Shown here in pieces: positions 34,375-44,262 of a stretch of DNA of 64,000 nt. The position numbers and the translations under genes were made by a program. Under the pieces are notes generated by a model, which was given only the letters and a program-made list of their open reading frames with translations, ran no database searches and was not told where the DNA came from. The stretch's first letter is position 1, and every line of letters starts with the position of its first letter. This stretch comes from Candidatus Ruthia sp. Cpac_8_S14 (GTDB lineage: Bacteria; Pseudomonadota; Gammaproteobacteria; PS1; Pseudothioglobaceae): NCBI GenBank assembly GCA_021730205.1, contig CP072533.1:496001-560000 (forward strand), read 5' to 3'.

Positions 34375-37122
34375 ATGGAAAAAACTTACAATCCTGAACA
34401 AATTGAAGCAAAATTTCGTTCACTTTGGGAAGATAAAAACCTATTCTCATCTGATTCAAACACCACTAGCAAAAATGCATATTGCATTATGCTGCCACCC
34501 CCAAATATTACAGGTTCATTACACATGGGGCATGCTTTCCAACATACGATTATGGACATACTAACGCGCTATCATCGTGCAAATGGCGAGCAAACCCTTT
34601 GGCAACCAGGTACAGACCATGCAGGCATTGCCACACAAATGTTGGTTGAGCGTCAATTAGCAGTGCAAGAGATGACTCGTCATAAACTTGGTCGGGATAA
34701 ATTTATTGACAAAATTTGGGATTGGAAAGCACAATCTGGTGGCACAATCACTTCACAAATGCGAAGGCTTGGCTCGTCAGTTGATTGGAAAAAAGAGCGA
34801 TTTACCATGGATAAAGGCTTGTCTAGTGCTGTTAAAAAAGTATTCATACAACTCTTTGAAGAAGGATTGATTTATCGTGGTAAGCGTTTGGTCAATTGGG
34901 ATCCAATATTACACACTGCTGTATCTGACCTTGAAGTCATTAGCACCGAAGAACAAAGCTCACTTTGGCAGATGCGTTATCCTATTACTAATAGTAATGA
35001 GGTAATAGTTGTTGCAACCACACGTCCTGAAACCATGCTAGGCGATAGTGCCGTTGCTGTTCATCCTGATGATAAGCGTTATACACATCTGATTGGTAAA
35101 ACCATTGATTTACCCCTAAGCAATCGAAAAATTCCAATCATTGCAGACAATTATGTCGATATGACATTTGGCACAGGCTGCGTTAAAATCACCCCTGCTC
35201 ATGACTTTAACGACTATGAAATAGGGCTACGCCATCATTTAGATATTATTAACATCTTAACTGATGATGCTAGAATTAATAACGTGGTTGATAGTGCCTA
35301 CATAGGTATGGATAGATTTAAAGCACGCAAGCAAATCATTCAAGATTTAGATAATCAGAATTTACTAGAAAAAATTGAGCCACATAAATTAATGATACCG
35401 CGTAGTGATAGAACAAATGCGGTTATTGAGCCTTATTTAACCGACCAATGGTTTGTTAAAACCAAACCGCTGGCCCAGCCTGCCATTGATGCGGTTAAAA
35501 GTGGAGAGATTCGTTTTATTCCTGAAAATTGGAACAAAACTTATTTTAACTGGATGGACAACATTCAAGATTGGTGCATCTCTCGCCAAATTTGGTGGGG
35601 ACATCGCATTCCTGCATGGTATGACGATAAGGGTAATATCTTTGTTGCAGACTCACTTGAACAAGCACAAAAACAAGCAGGAGAAGGTATAATACTCACT
35701 CAAGATGAAGATGTACTTGATACTTGGTTTTCCTCCGCCTTATGGCCATTTTCAACACTAGGATGGCCCGAAAAAACACCTGATTTATCACGTTTTTATC
35801 CAACTAATGTGTTGATCACTGGCTTTGATATTATCTTTTTTTGGGTGGCTCGCATGATCATGTTTGGGCTTAAATTTACAGGTAAGGTACCTTTCAAAGA
35901 CATTTATATCACTAGCTTAATTAAAGATGGACAAGGGGAAAAAATGTCCAAATCCAAAGGCAATGTGCTTGACCCAATTGATTTAATTGATGGCATTACT
36001 TTGCAAGATTTACTCAGAAAACGCACGCAAGGGTTAATGCAGCCCAAAATGGCAGAAAAAATCAAAAAGCAAACCAAAAAAGAGTTTGCTGATGGCGTTC
36101 CCGCCTTTGGCACTGATGCGTTACGCTTTACTTTTGCTACCTTGGCTTCTTTTGGTTGTGATATTAAGTTTGATTTAAAGCGAGTTGAGGGGTATCGCAA
36201 TTTTTGCAACAAACTTTGGAATGCTTCACGCTTCGTGTTGATGAAACTTGAGGGGGAAAACATTGATATTAATGCACAATTATCAACCGCTGACGAATGG
36301 ATTTTATCTCGCTTACAAAACACCAAAACTAACGTTGAAGAACATTTAAATAGTTATCGTCTTGATTTAATGAGCCAAACCCTATATGAGTTTGTTTGGC
36401 ACGACTATTGCGATTGGTATCTTGAATTATCTAAGCCGTTATTACAAAATGATACGACCAAAGCAGGCACACAAGCCACTTTAATCAAAGTGTTAAACGA
36501 AATAGTAACCTTGCTACACCCTATCATTCCATTTATCACTGAGGAAATCTTTGAGCAATGCAATGTCATTATAAGCTGTAATAGCACGAGTTTAATGACT
36601 CAATCTTATCCAAAGGTAGTTAAGAGCTTAATATCTACCAAAGCCGAGGTAGAAATTAAATGGCTACAAACCTTTATTTTAGGCGTTCGCCAAATTCGTG
36701 GTGAAATGAACATTCCACCTTTAAAACCACTACCTTGTTTTGTGCAAAACTTTAACGCTACGGATGAACAATATCTGGTTAACAACATGAGTATTCTAAA
36801 TTCACTGGCAAAAATGGAAAGTATTGACAAACTAACTACTATCAAACAAGCACCAGAATCGGCCACTGCCTTGGTTAATGGTATGAAAATTTTCATTCCA
36901 TTAGCTGGTTTGATTGATAAAAATCAAGAAATTGCGCGTCTTAATAAAGAAATTGAAAAATTAGAAAAGCAAAAAAGTCAGTTTGAGGGTAAATTAAACA
37001 ATGAAAATTTTATAAAAGGCGCACCTGAAACAATCATCAATATAGAAAAAGAAAGACTAGCTGTAACACTGTCTACTATTAATAATTTCAACAATCAACT
37101 TAAAAAAATATCCAGCTTATGA
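34375..37122 (+). CDS. valS: Valyl-tRNA synthetase
   Basis: A 915-residue class Ia synthetase. The HIGH-type motif is in PPPNITGSLHMGHAFQ near residue 45; the KMSKS motif is EKMSKSKGNVLDP near residue 522. The editing domain (about 185-330) has TTRPETMLGDSAVAVHP and TFGTGCVKITPAHDFNDYEI. A C-terminal coiled-coil arm (about 860-915) has the typical ARLNKEIEKLEKQKSQFEGK. The length is near normal (E. coli 951). A TATAAT-like hexamer (about 34341-34346) lies 30 bp upstream. It overlaps the SH3 gene by four bases. Confidence 0.97.
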   Translation: MEKTYNPEQIEAKFRSLWEDKNLFSSDSNTTSKNAYCIMLPPPNITGSLHMGHAFQHTIMDILTRYHRANGEQTLWQPGTDHAGIATQMLVERQLAVQEMTRHKLGRDKFIDKIWDWKAQSGGTITSQMRRLGSSVDWKKERFTMDKGLSSAVKKVFIQLFEEGLIYRGKRLVNWDPILHTAVSDLEVISTEEQSSLWQMRYPITNSNEVIVVATTRPETMLGDSAVAVHPDDKRYTHLIGKTIDLPLSNRKIPIIADNYVDMTFGTGCVKITPAHDFNDYEIGLRHHLDIINILTDDARINNVVDSAYIGMDRFKARKQIIQDLDNQNLLEKIEPHKLMIPRSDRTNAVIEPYLTDQWFVKTKPLAQPAIDAVKSGEIRFIPENWNKTYFNWMDNIQDWCISRQIWWGHRIPAWYDDKGNIFVADSLEQAQKQAGEGIILTQDEDVLDTWFSSALWPFSTLGWPEKTPDLSRFYPTNVLITGFDIIFFWVARMIMFGLKFTGKVPFKDIYITSLIKDGQGEKMSKSKGNVLDPIDLIDGITLQDLLRKRTQGLMQPKMAEKIKKQTKKEFADGVPAFGTDALRFTFATLASFGCDIKFDLKRVEGYRNFCNKLWNASRFVLMKLEGENIDINAQLSTADEWILSRLQNTKTNVEEHLNSYRLDLMSQTLYEFVWHDYCDWYLELSKPLLQNDTTKAGTQATLIKVLNEIVTLLHPIIPFITEEIFEQCNVIISCNSTSLMTQSYPKVVKSLISTKAEVEIKWLQTFILGVRQIRGEMNIPPLKPLPCFVQNFNATDEQYLVNNMSILNSLAKMESIDKLTTIKQAPESATALVNGMKIFIPLAGLIDKNQEIARLNKEIEKLEKQKSQFEGKLNNENFIKGAPETIINIEKERLAVTLSTINNFNNQLKKISSL

Positions 37123-37772
37123 ATTTGATTAAACATTTATTATTAACACTTATATTACTTGGCACACTTGCTAACGCCAGGTCATTTGTCTACATCACTG
37201 ACCAAGTGGATATTCCAATGCGCGAAGACAAAACATTTGGTAACAATATAGTGCGCTCCTTATCTTCTGGCTCAAAACTCTCCATCCTGCAAGCCACTGA
37301 AGACGGTTGGACTCAAGTTAAGTATGAAAACTCAATAGGTTGGATCATTTCAAGATACTTATCCAACAATCCATCCGCAAGAGTACAACTAGAAAAGCTT
37401 AGACAAAGCCACAACGCTAACCAATTACTAACCACCAAGCAAAGCAAAAGAAACACAGAACTTGAAAAACAAGTTAAAACACTAAAAAGTAAAAATACTG
37501 GGCTTTCTATGCAAATTAGCAAATCTCAAGCTGAAAAGCAACACATTGAGCAAATTTATCAAGATGCATTAAAACTTGAACATTCTAACGAAAGGCTCGC
37601 CACACAAGTATTACAACTAAAAACTGAGATTCAACTATTAGAAAGCAACAGCACCGCCACGCAAGAATCCAGTTCTCGCAATTGGTTCATTGTAGGTGGC
37701 TTGGTGTTATTTTTTGGCATGATAATAGGTTTCATTTTTCCAAACTTTGTTAAACGCAGGAGATATCAATGA
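37119..37772 (+). CDS. SH3-domain, coiled-coil membrane protein (YgiM/TIGR04211-like)
   Basis: A 217-residue envelope protein: a signal peptide (about 1-20, ending in LANARS), a bacterial SH3 domain (about 22-85, with [19 protein letters not shown] and [20 protein letters not shown]), a long coiled coil (about 95-180) and one C-terminal membrane helix (about 187-208) followed by a basic tail KRRRYQ. This is the YgiM-type layout. The SH3b domain probably contacts peptidoglycan, but the exact role is unknown. It sits between valS and guaB with ATGA overlaps on both sides, suggesting a three-gene operon. Confidence 0.82.
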   Translation: MNLIKHLLLTLILLGTLANARSFVYITDQVDIPMREDKTFGNNIVRSLSSGSKLSILQATEDGWTQVKYENSIGWIISRYLSNNPSARVQLEKLRQSHNANQLLTTKQSKRNTELEKQVKTLKSKNTGLSMQISKSQAEKQHIEQIYQDALKLEHSNERLATQVLQLKTEIQLLESNSTATQESSSRNWFIVGGLVLFFGMIIGFIFPNFVKRRRYQ

Positions 37773-39229
37773 ATTTACTAAAAACCGCATACACATTTGA
37801 TGATGTATTACTAGTCCCCGCACACTCAAAAACTATGCCAAAAGAAGTGAGCTTAACAACGCAATTAACTAAAAATATCACGCTTAATACCCCCATTCTT
37901 TCAGCAGCAATGGACACCGTCACCGAGTCCAAACTGGCCATTGCCATTGCCCAAGAAGGTGGTATTGGTATTATTCATAAAAATATGTCAATAACAGACC
38001 AAGCCAATGAGGTGCGTCGCGTCAAACGTTTTGAATCAGGCATTATTAGAGAACCGATCACCATTTCACCAAAAGCAACCATTGCTGACGTCTTTAAAAT
38101 GCAACAGCAACACAACATTTCTGCCTTGCCTGTGCTTGAAGGTAATATTATTGTTGGCCTAGTGACAGGTAGAGATGTAAGATTCGAAACCCGTTTGGGT
38201 GAATTGGTTAAAAACGTCATGACCCCACAAAATAAATTAATTACCGTTCAAGAAGGCACAGACATAAGCGAGGTAAGGTCGTTATTACAAAAACACCGCA
38301 TTGAGCGGGTTGTCATAACCGATGATACCTTCAAGCTTAAAGGTATGATTAATGTCAGCGACATTCAAAAATCAACAAACTTTCCCAATGCCTGCAAAGA
38401 CTCAGAAGAACGTTTGCGCGTAGGTGCTGCTGTTGGTGTTGCTATTGGTACAAGCAAGCGTATTGATGCACTTGTTGAAGCGGATGTGGACGTTATTGCT
38501 ATTGACACTGCTCATGGACACTCTCAAGGCGTGCTTAATAGAGTTGCAAAAACCAAAAGAAAACACCCAAACTTGACTATTATTGCCGGCAATATCGCCA
38601 CAGGTGCAGCGGCACTAGACTTAGTCAAAGCAGGTGCAGACTGTGTAAAAGTGGGTATTGGTCCAGGCAGTATTTGTACCACTCGCATTATTGCTGGTGT
38701 AGGTGTGCCACAAATCAGTGCTATTTCTGAAATAGCAGATGCACTCAAAGGCACGGGCATACCAATTATTGCCGATGGTGGTATTCGCTATTCTGGCGAC
38801 ATTGCCAAAGCATTCGCTGCTGGCGCATACTGCGTTATGCTAGGCTCAATGCTAGCGGGCACTGAAGAATCTCCAGGCGAGGTCGAACTTTATCAAGGTC
38901 GTTCTTACAAATCCTACCGTGGCATGGGCTCATTAGGCGCAATGAATCAAGCACATGGTTCATCTGATCGCTATTTCCAATCAGACTCTAAGGCTGACAA
39001 ATTAGTACCAGAAGGCATTGAAGGTCGCGTTCCATTTAAAGGCTCTATGCGCCCTATCATTCACCAGATGATTGGTGGCGTTAGATCTTCTATGGGCTAC
39101 ATTGGTTGTGATACGTTAGAAAAAATGCGCACAAACGCACAATTTGTACAAGTCACCTCAGCAGGTATGGTTGAATCCCATGTTCACGATGTATCTATTA
39201 CAAAAGAAGCACCAAACTACCATCAATAA
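37769..39229 (+). CDS. guaB: Inosine-5'-monophosphate dehydrogenase
   Basis: A 486-residue TIM-barrel enzyme that oxidises IMP to XMP in GMP synthesis. It starts [20 protein letters not shown]. Two CBS domains occupy about residues 95-205. The active-site loop is [19 protein letters not shown] with the catalytic Cys, and the flap contains [11 protein letters not shown]. Length and motifs match E. coli GuaB (488). guaA does not follow; a dead roxA lies downstream instead. Confidence 0.97.
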   Translation: MNLLKTAYTFDDVLLVPAHSKTMPKEVSLTTQLTKNITLNTPILSAAMDTVTESKLAIAIAQEGGIGIIHKNMSITDQANEVRRVKRFESGIIREPITISPKATIADVFKMQQQHNISALPVLEGNIIVGLVTGRDVRFETRLGELVKNVMTPQNKLITVQEGTDISEVRSLLQKHRIERVVITDDTFKLKGMINVSDIQKSTNFPNACKDSEERLRVGAAVGVAIGTSKRIDALVEADVDVIAIDTAHGHSQGVLNRVAKTKRKHPNLTIIAGNIATGAAALDLVKAGADCVKVGIGPGSICTTRIIAGVGVPQISAISEIADALKGTGIPIIADGGIRYSGDIAKAFAAGAYCVMLGSMLAGTEESPGEVELYQGRSYKSYRGMGSLGAMNQAHGSSDRYFQSDSKADKLVPEGIEGRVPFKGSMRPIIHQMIGGVRSSMGYIGCDTLEKMRTNAQFVQVTSAGMVESHVHDVSITKEAPNYHQ

Positions 39230-39287
39230 TCATCAGGCTTCCTTGCTAATATTTCTTTTGCTTGTTTAACCAAAAAGTACCGCAAAG

Positions 39288-40332
39288 ATGATTCATTTTG
39301 GAAAAATCTCTGAGCAAGAATTTTTAACCAATTACTGGCAAAAAAAGTCAGTGTTAATCAAACTAAGCACTGCCTAATTTTATCACACCCCTGATGAATT
39401 AGTCGCCCTTCCACTCGAAGAAGAATTTGAATCAAGGTTAATTACTAGCTCAATCGCTAATCAAGAATGGGTCGCTAAGCAAGAGTCCATTTTTCGAAAA
39501 TACATTTGCCAATTTGCCAGAACAAGACTGGATACTATTAGTCCAAGGGGTTGATAGGTACATTGATGAAGTGCATCAACTCATCAAACAATTTGATTTT
39601 ATACCGCGTTGGCGATTTGACGATGTTATGATATCCTATGCCACTTTAGGCGACAGTATCGGTCCGCACATGATTATTACGATGTATTTTTACTATAAGA
39701 CAGTGACAAACGTCGCTGGTATATTTGCACTGTGAATTAGATAATTACTTGGTCAATATGCCACTTAGAATCATGAAAATTTTTGAACTCGAGCAAGTGT
39801 TTGATGTCGAATCAGGGGGTGTACTTTATATGTCGCCTAAAATTGCACATCACGGCGTTGCCTTAAATGACAATTGCACCACTTTATCATTCGGCTATCG
39901 TACTTACTCAGCCAAAGAAATATATGAATCTATTAACAAGTCCTGCCTAATAAAATAAACAAATCAATACTACCAAAGACCTACACAAACTTTCCCGCTC
40001 TTCTCAATTCTACCATCAAACAAGCCAATAAAATTCTTAACATAAGTGCTCATGAATTTGCCAAGTTTGTCACCAAACTTGATATCCTAGATAGTCAAAA
40101 TTTCGAGCTTGATATTCAAATAGAAAATACACACTATAAGCTTCAACCTATTTGCAAAATAGCCTACTTACTAGAAAACAACTTCACTAAAGTATTTATC
40201 AACGGTGAAATGTTTAATCCTAAAGTCCATAATACTAACATTGTGTTACAACTTTGTAACACTAGACAAACCCAAAATACACAACTATCTGAACAACTGT
40301 TCAAATTGAACTTATTACAAATAATTACCTAA
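39288..40332 (+). pseudogene. roxA: Decayed ribosomal oxygenase RoxA (YcfD), L16 arginine hydroxylase
   Basis: From ATG 39288 the sequence reads HFGKISEQEFLTNYWQKKSV then LIKLS..., PDELVALPLEEEFESRLI and DWILLVQGVDRYIDEVHQL. This is the JmjC/cupin ribosomal oxygenase pattern. The Fe(II)-binding H-x-D site is hit: GPH is followed by a one-base deletion (about 39670) that in the corrected frame would give GPHIDYYDVFLL. A stop comes about eight codons later. The C-terminal winged-helix part survives as YKLQPICKIAYLLENNFTKV and FINGEMFNPKVHN. At least four lesions make it a pseudogene. Confidence 0.88.
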
Positions 40333-40854
40333 AATAATAGTAAGATGTTGTAATTTAGTATCTAGTTTATTAGGGAAACTTCATAGCGCCTTCTTTATGA
40401 TGCTAAATGGTTTTAAGCTAATTATTTGCACCAGATACTGCTCGTATTTATTGAAGTTAAAATGAAAGACCTTATTTACAGGTTTAAAAACTTATTGGAG
40501 CACTGTGTCACTATTTCCTTATCCGTTACTGGATAATATAATCAAAAACGATTTTTGGACGTTTTGTTGATGGATACAGTCGTTATAGTACGAGATACTG
40601 CCTTAAAAGTCAAAAAAAATTTCATAATGTAAATAATACATAAGAAACAATAACAGTATTTATAGATGATTCAATATTAATTGATAATAATAAAGTTATA
40701 ATTGTTATTTTATTTGACCAGCTAAAATTATATAAAAAGTACAATTCATGGCCAATATTCAAAATTATGTAATATAAAATACCCTAATATAACTGCATAT
40801 ATTATCAAATAAAATAATAGAAAAATTTTTAAAATAACTCAAAATAATACTATT
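40333..40854. other. Eroded, extremely A+T-rich stretch, nothing recognised
   Basis: About 520 bp without a usable frame. A short plus-strand patch near 40540-40620 (FLDVLLMDTVVIVRDTALKV) looks as if once coding but cannot be assigned. The part 40620-40850 is almost pure A and T. No strong hairpin is seen. Confidence 0.55.
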
Positions 40855-41310
40855 TTTCATAAGGGAAAGTTTGATAGACTTTTGATCCAATCAAACTAAG
40901 TAAACTTTGTGGCGAAGATGATTTACTACTTGAAAAATCTACCACATTACTCTGTACCGTAGGATTGTTCATAAATACCATCAAGTGCGTATCTTATCAA
41001 AGATAGTAGGTGCATAACGACCCAAACTTACCAAACCTATCAAACCTACATATGCACCACCTCCTAGTTTTGCTGCAATACCCCCTGCTGTTGCTGTAAT
41101 AATGGTATCTGTAATTCTATTATCTGTTTTAGGTGTGTAGTCTCCTACCAAAAAGCCTACATACCCGCACGTAAACCCCTCTTTAAAATTTCCATCTAAG
41201 ATTTGACTACTTGCCCCTTGAGCAAAGCCTATTTGTGCACCTTAGGTAATTGCGGTTAGTGTTTCACCAGTTGCTCCAATAGCACCGCCTAAATGCAGAC
41301 GCTTAGAAAT
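40855..41310 (-). pseudogene. Fragment of a large haemagglutinin/RHS-type polymorphic toxin protein
   Basis: A single minus-strand frame with one internal TAA reads LGGAIGATGETLTAIT, stop, then GAQIGFAQGASSQILDGNFK, EGFTCGYVGFLVGDYTP, RITDTIITATAGGIAAKLGG and GAYVGLIGLVSLGRYAP, ending at a TGA at 40981-40983. A further piece (NNPTVQSNVVDFSSSKSS) follows in another frame. The Gly/Ala-rich repeats of the form 'GxxQGxxSxxxGGxFxxGFxxG' and 'IGGIAxxLGGGxxxxG' are typical of the pre-toxin region of filamentous haemagglutinin/CDI/RHS giants. The N-terminal bulk and the toxin tip are gone. Confidence 0.6.
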
Positions 41311-41312
41311 CA

Positions 41313-41445
41313 ATTCTTTCTATGTTACTTGGTGGATAAATATTGAAGCTAACTGCTGAAAATGTTAATAAAATAACAATACCAATGGTCATTACCATCG
41401 AAATATAAATCCATTTTTTTCTGTGTTATCTAATATGTATAACAA
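41313..41445 (-). pseudogene. Remnant of a haem-copper oxidase subunit II-like N-terminus
   Basis: The minus strand starting near TTG 41443-41445 gives LYILDNTEK. After one missing base in an A7 run (41414-41420) it continues KKWIYISMVMTIGIVILLTF then SAVSFNIYPPSNIERID and stops. A short cytoplasmic lead, one membrane helix and a PP-x-x-I-E/R-x-I-D segment resemble the start of subunit II of ba3-type cytochrome c oxidases. The copper-binding domain is deleted; the sequence runs straight into the toxin-like fragment. The family call is moderate only. Confidence 0.42.
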
Positions 41446-41579
41446 ACTCCTAATTAACAGGTCCACGACTTAAAAAAAGTAAATAAAAGAAAAAGCTAGT
41501 CAGCAATAAAGAATACTGTATAAGTTTCACTAGGTTTAGCGTATAATATTTGATCTTGTGTCATCTGTGAATCAGACAT
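41446..41579 (-). pseudogene. Remnant of a small single-helix oxidase subunit (IIa-like)
   Basis: ATG 41577-41579, preceded by a clear GGGGAGAG ribosome-binding site, opens a 27-codon frame MSDSQMTQDQILYAKPSETY then TVFFIAD and a stop at 41496-41498. One base later the frame continues FFFYLLFLSRGPVN and stops. The restored product would be a roughly 43-residue single-helix protein ending ...LLFLSRGPVN. Such tiny subunits precede subunit II in ba3-type oxidase operons, and the neighbour fits. It could instead be an unrelated small membrane protein. Confidence 0.4.
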
Positions 41580-41670
41580 TTTTTTTATCTCTCCCCTGTA
41601 TGTTTACAATTGGTAAGAATTTTATTAAATCAAGCATTATAAAATTAAACTAAAATTTAACAAGTTAACA

Positions 41671-42201
41671 ATGATTAAAAAACACCTTATATTTGTATTA
41701 TTTATCCTATTATCAGGCACAATAAGTGCTAATATCTTTGTTGAACACATTGTGGAAAATGATTTTTTTGAAGTGAGAGACGATATTGCTTTTGCCATCA
41801 CGGGACAAGGTTTGGTAATTGCTCATCGTTCTGATGTTGCTACTATGCTTAACCGAATTAGTAAAGATTTGGCACAACAAGCAATAAACATGACAAAGTT
41901 TGCAATGCCAAATCCATTAAAAAATACTTTCAATACTAGCAAAATACTTTACAGGCATGGTATAGTTATTGAGTTTTGTAGTGCTTCTTTGTCGGCAGAG
42001 ACCACTGCTGCTGATCCTAATAACATTCTACTTTGCCCTTTTTCAATTGCTATTTTTCAACTAAATAGCGAACCTAATCAGGTGCACGTGAGTTACTTAC
42101 GCCTAAGCCAATTAGCTGATAAAAATAATCAAAAATCAATCCATGCTTTAAAAGCAGTAGAGGATGTTTTGGGAGATATTGTGCAAGATGCTTTGTATTA
42201 A
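41671..42201 (+). CDS. DUF302-domain protein, probably exported
   Basis: A 176-residue protein with a signal peptide (about 1-20, cleavage after ISA). The body starts with FVEHIVENDFFEVRDDIAFA and ITGQGLVIAHRSDVATML, the usual DUF302 N-terminal strand-helix pattern, and a Cys-containing centre (IEFCSASLSAET ... ILLCPFSIAIF). DUF302 proteins are frequent near sulfur-oxidation genes, where their function is unresolved. It is the only apparently intact gene between 39.3 and 47.2 kb, which suggests it is under selection. It faces the dead fnr-like gene. An earlier start is not available. Confidence 0.75.
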   Translation: MIKKHLIFVLFILLSGTISANIFVEHIVENDFFEVRDDIAFAITGQGLVIAHRSDVATMLNRISKDLAQQAINMTKFAMPNPLKNTFNTSKILYRHGIVIEFCSASLSAETTAADPNNILLCPFSIAIFQLNSEPNQVHVSYLRLSQLADKNNQKSIHALKAVEDVLGDIVQDALY

Positions 42202-42227
42202 GGAGATTCTAAAAGCCACAAAGTAAT

Positions 42228-42830
42228 TAACTAAAATGGTGAGAAGGATCTTTAATTAAACCAATGTCAAATTGCCCAATTTCAGAAAGTTGTTCTTCAT
42301 TAATTATCTTAAGTTTTTTTATGCCCGAAATTGATTAACCTTCATCTTTAAAAGTTGCAATAATTCTATTAATGTGCACTTTGGTTAACCCTAAAAGTAT
42401 CGCTCATATCAGCTTGATTTAGGGCAAAAAAAGTGAAGCCAAACTTCCTCAGGAGAAGATTGTGCTCTAATACGCGAATATAGCCCCATAATCAAATAAG
42501 CCAACCCTTCTGTGGCACTTTTTTGCCCTAAATTAAGCAAACCCTGTTGGCACAAAACCGTATCGTTAAGTTGTAACTTTATTAATCTTCTGGCAATTTC
42601 AGGATATTCGCTTGTCATTTTCAATACATTGGCATCAAAAGATAAACAAATTCTAGATCGTCTTTGCTATTACAACCAAAACCTACAAAATTTCCTTGCA
42701 ATGCAACTCTTAAAATTTGTCGATCATCATTGGATAAATTATTATACAAAGTAGGGCAGCCAGAATACAAAGCACGTAATCTAACTGTACAACTAGAGCA
42801 ACTGGTATCTTTTAAGAGTTTAGTTATCAT
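42228..42830 (-). pseudogene. Decayed CRP/FNR-family regulator, FNR-like
   Basis: From ATG 42828-42830 the minus strand reads ITKLLKDTSCSSCTVRLRAL and YSGCPTLYNNLSNDDRQIL. The C-x2-C plus a third Cys near the N-terminus is the [4Fe-4S] ligand pattern of FNR. The cyclic-nucleotide fold is deleted or shifted. Later pieces are KMTSEYPEIARRLIKLQL, NLGQKSATEGLAYLIMGLY, then FALNQADMSDTF with the helix-turn-helix continuing in other frames as KVHINRIIATFKDEG and LINFGHKK. At least five lesions are present. It lies beside the dead nap/hao/fcc block, a plausible former target. Confidence 0.82.
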
Positions 42831-42966
42831 ATCCTTTTTATTATAGGTGAAACTACACCATAAAAAGGTGGACGCTAAAAAAAGCGCCCGAGGAGAGGCA
42901 TAAAGCCCCAATTTAATTACAGTAAAAATATGCTTTTCTTTGTAATCAGGCTAAAGAAAGAACTAA

Positions 42967-44260
42967 TTAACTAAACGCATCGTTAGTAATATTATTAAAC
43001 CAAGTATGTTCATATTCTACTTCTTGCTCTCGTAGCTTAAGATTAAACTCAACTGGTGTCAAACCACCCAAGCCTTTAACTTTAACAATTTTGATACTTG
43101 TACATCATTGCTACAGAAATACCATCTCCTGGTGCAATAACGTTATAACAAGTGTTGACATAAGAAGGATCTGGTATTTTATTACCACTTAATAATGCCA
43201 CTATTGCTGCTGCACACACTTTTGCCTCTGAATTGGCAGCATAGCCCGATTTAGGCATAGGGCTAGCAATTGATGCATCGCCAATCACGTGAATATTTTT
43301 ATGAATAGTCGACTCAAACGTATTACCTTGAACTGGGCACCAGCCACTACTGTTAGTTAATCCAGCAGTAAAAGCAACCTTTCCTGCCTTTTGCGCTGGA
43401 ATAATATTAATAACATCGCCTTTAAACCTATCAAATTCACCTAAAACATTCATATTAGCCACATCAACCGCTTCAACCGTACCACCTTTATAAGCAGGAA
43501 TCCATTCAATCATACTGTTATCAGTGCCATAGCCATAGTGTTTTTTCCAACCACCTGTAAACAAACCGAGCTTAGAAAATTTATCCTTAGAATCTAGAAT
43601 TAGAATTTTAGACTTGGGCTTGTTGTGCTTTAAATAATGCGCCATCTGTGCAGCACGCTCATAAGGGCCTGGAGGATGACGAAAAGGATTAGGTGGTGCT
43701 GTAATAATAATGGTACCGCCATCTTTCATAGAATGTAGTTGGTTATGCAACATCTCTGTTTGTGAGCCAGTTATCCAAGCGTGTGGAATCCTAGTGTTAG
43801 CCACTTGAGCATTATAACCATCAATGGTTTCCCATCTAAAATCAATACCTGGAGAGACAATCAAACGATCATAGGTAAACTTCTTTCCATTTGCCGTTCT
43901 AACAACTCTTTTATTTTCATCAATAGAAGTGGCTATATCAACCACTACTTGAACGCCATGTTTGCGCAAGCCACTATAGCTAAAAGTAATTGAAGTCATG
44001 TGCCTTTTACCACTCACCATTTCATTACTAGCAAAACCAGTATAGTAATTTCTATCTGCTGTAATTAAAGTAACTTCAATAGACTTGTCCATCATACGTA
44101 TATATTTAGCAGCCGTTGCACCACCCATGCCACCACCAATAATAACGACTTTCTTTGAAGCGCCACTGATAGCAAACGGGGTGTATAAAGCAGCTGTTGT
44201 AGCAACACCACCTGCGCCTACTATTTTTAAAAAATTTCTTCTGTTGTATTTATTGCTCAT
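42967..44260 (-). pseudogene. fccB: Flavocytochrome c sulfide dehydrogenase flavoprotein subunit, C-terminus frameshifted
   Basis: The frame is open from ATG 44258-44260 to 43082 (about 392 residues). It has a Tat signal (NRRNFLKIVG), an FAD motif VVIIGGGMGGATAAKYIR, GFASNEMVSGKRHM and the FAD-binding GDASIASPMPKSGYAANSEA near the C-terminus. It stops prematurely after GISVAMMYKYQNC. One base out of frame the family C-terminus continues KIVKVKGLGGLTPVEF and YEHTWFNNITNDAF to a stop at 42967-42969. About 39 C-terminal residues are thus lost. It may keep partial function, but with fccA broken the complex is probably inactive. The start is chosen by its AAGGAG site. Confidence 0.82.
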
Positions 44261-44262
44261 TA

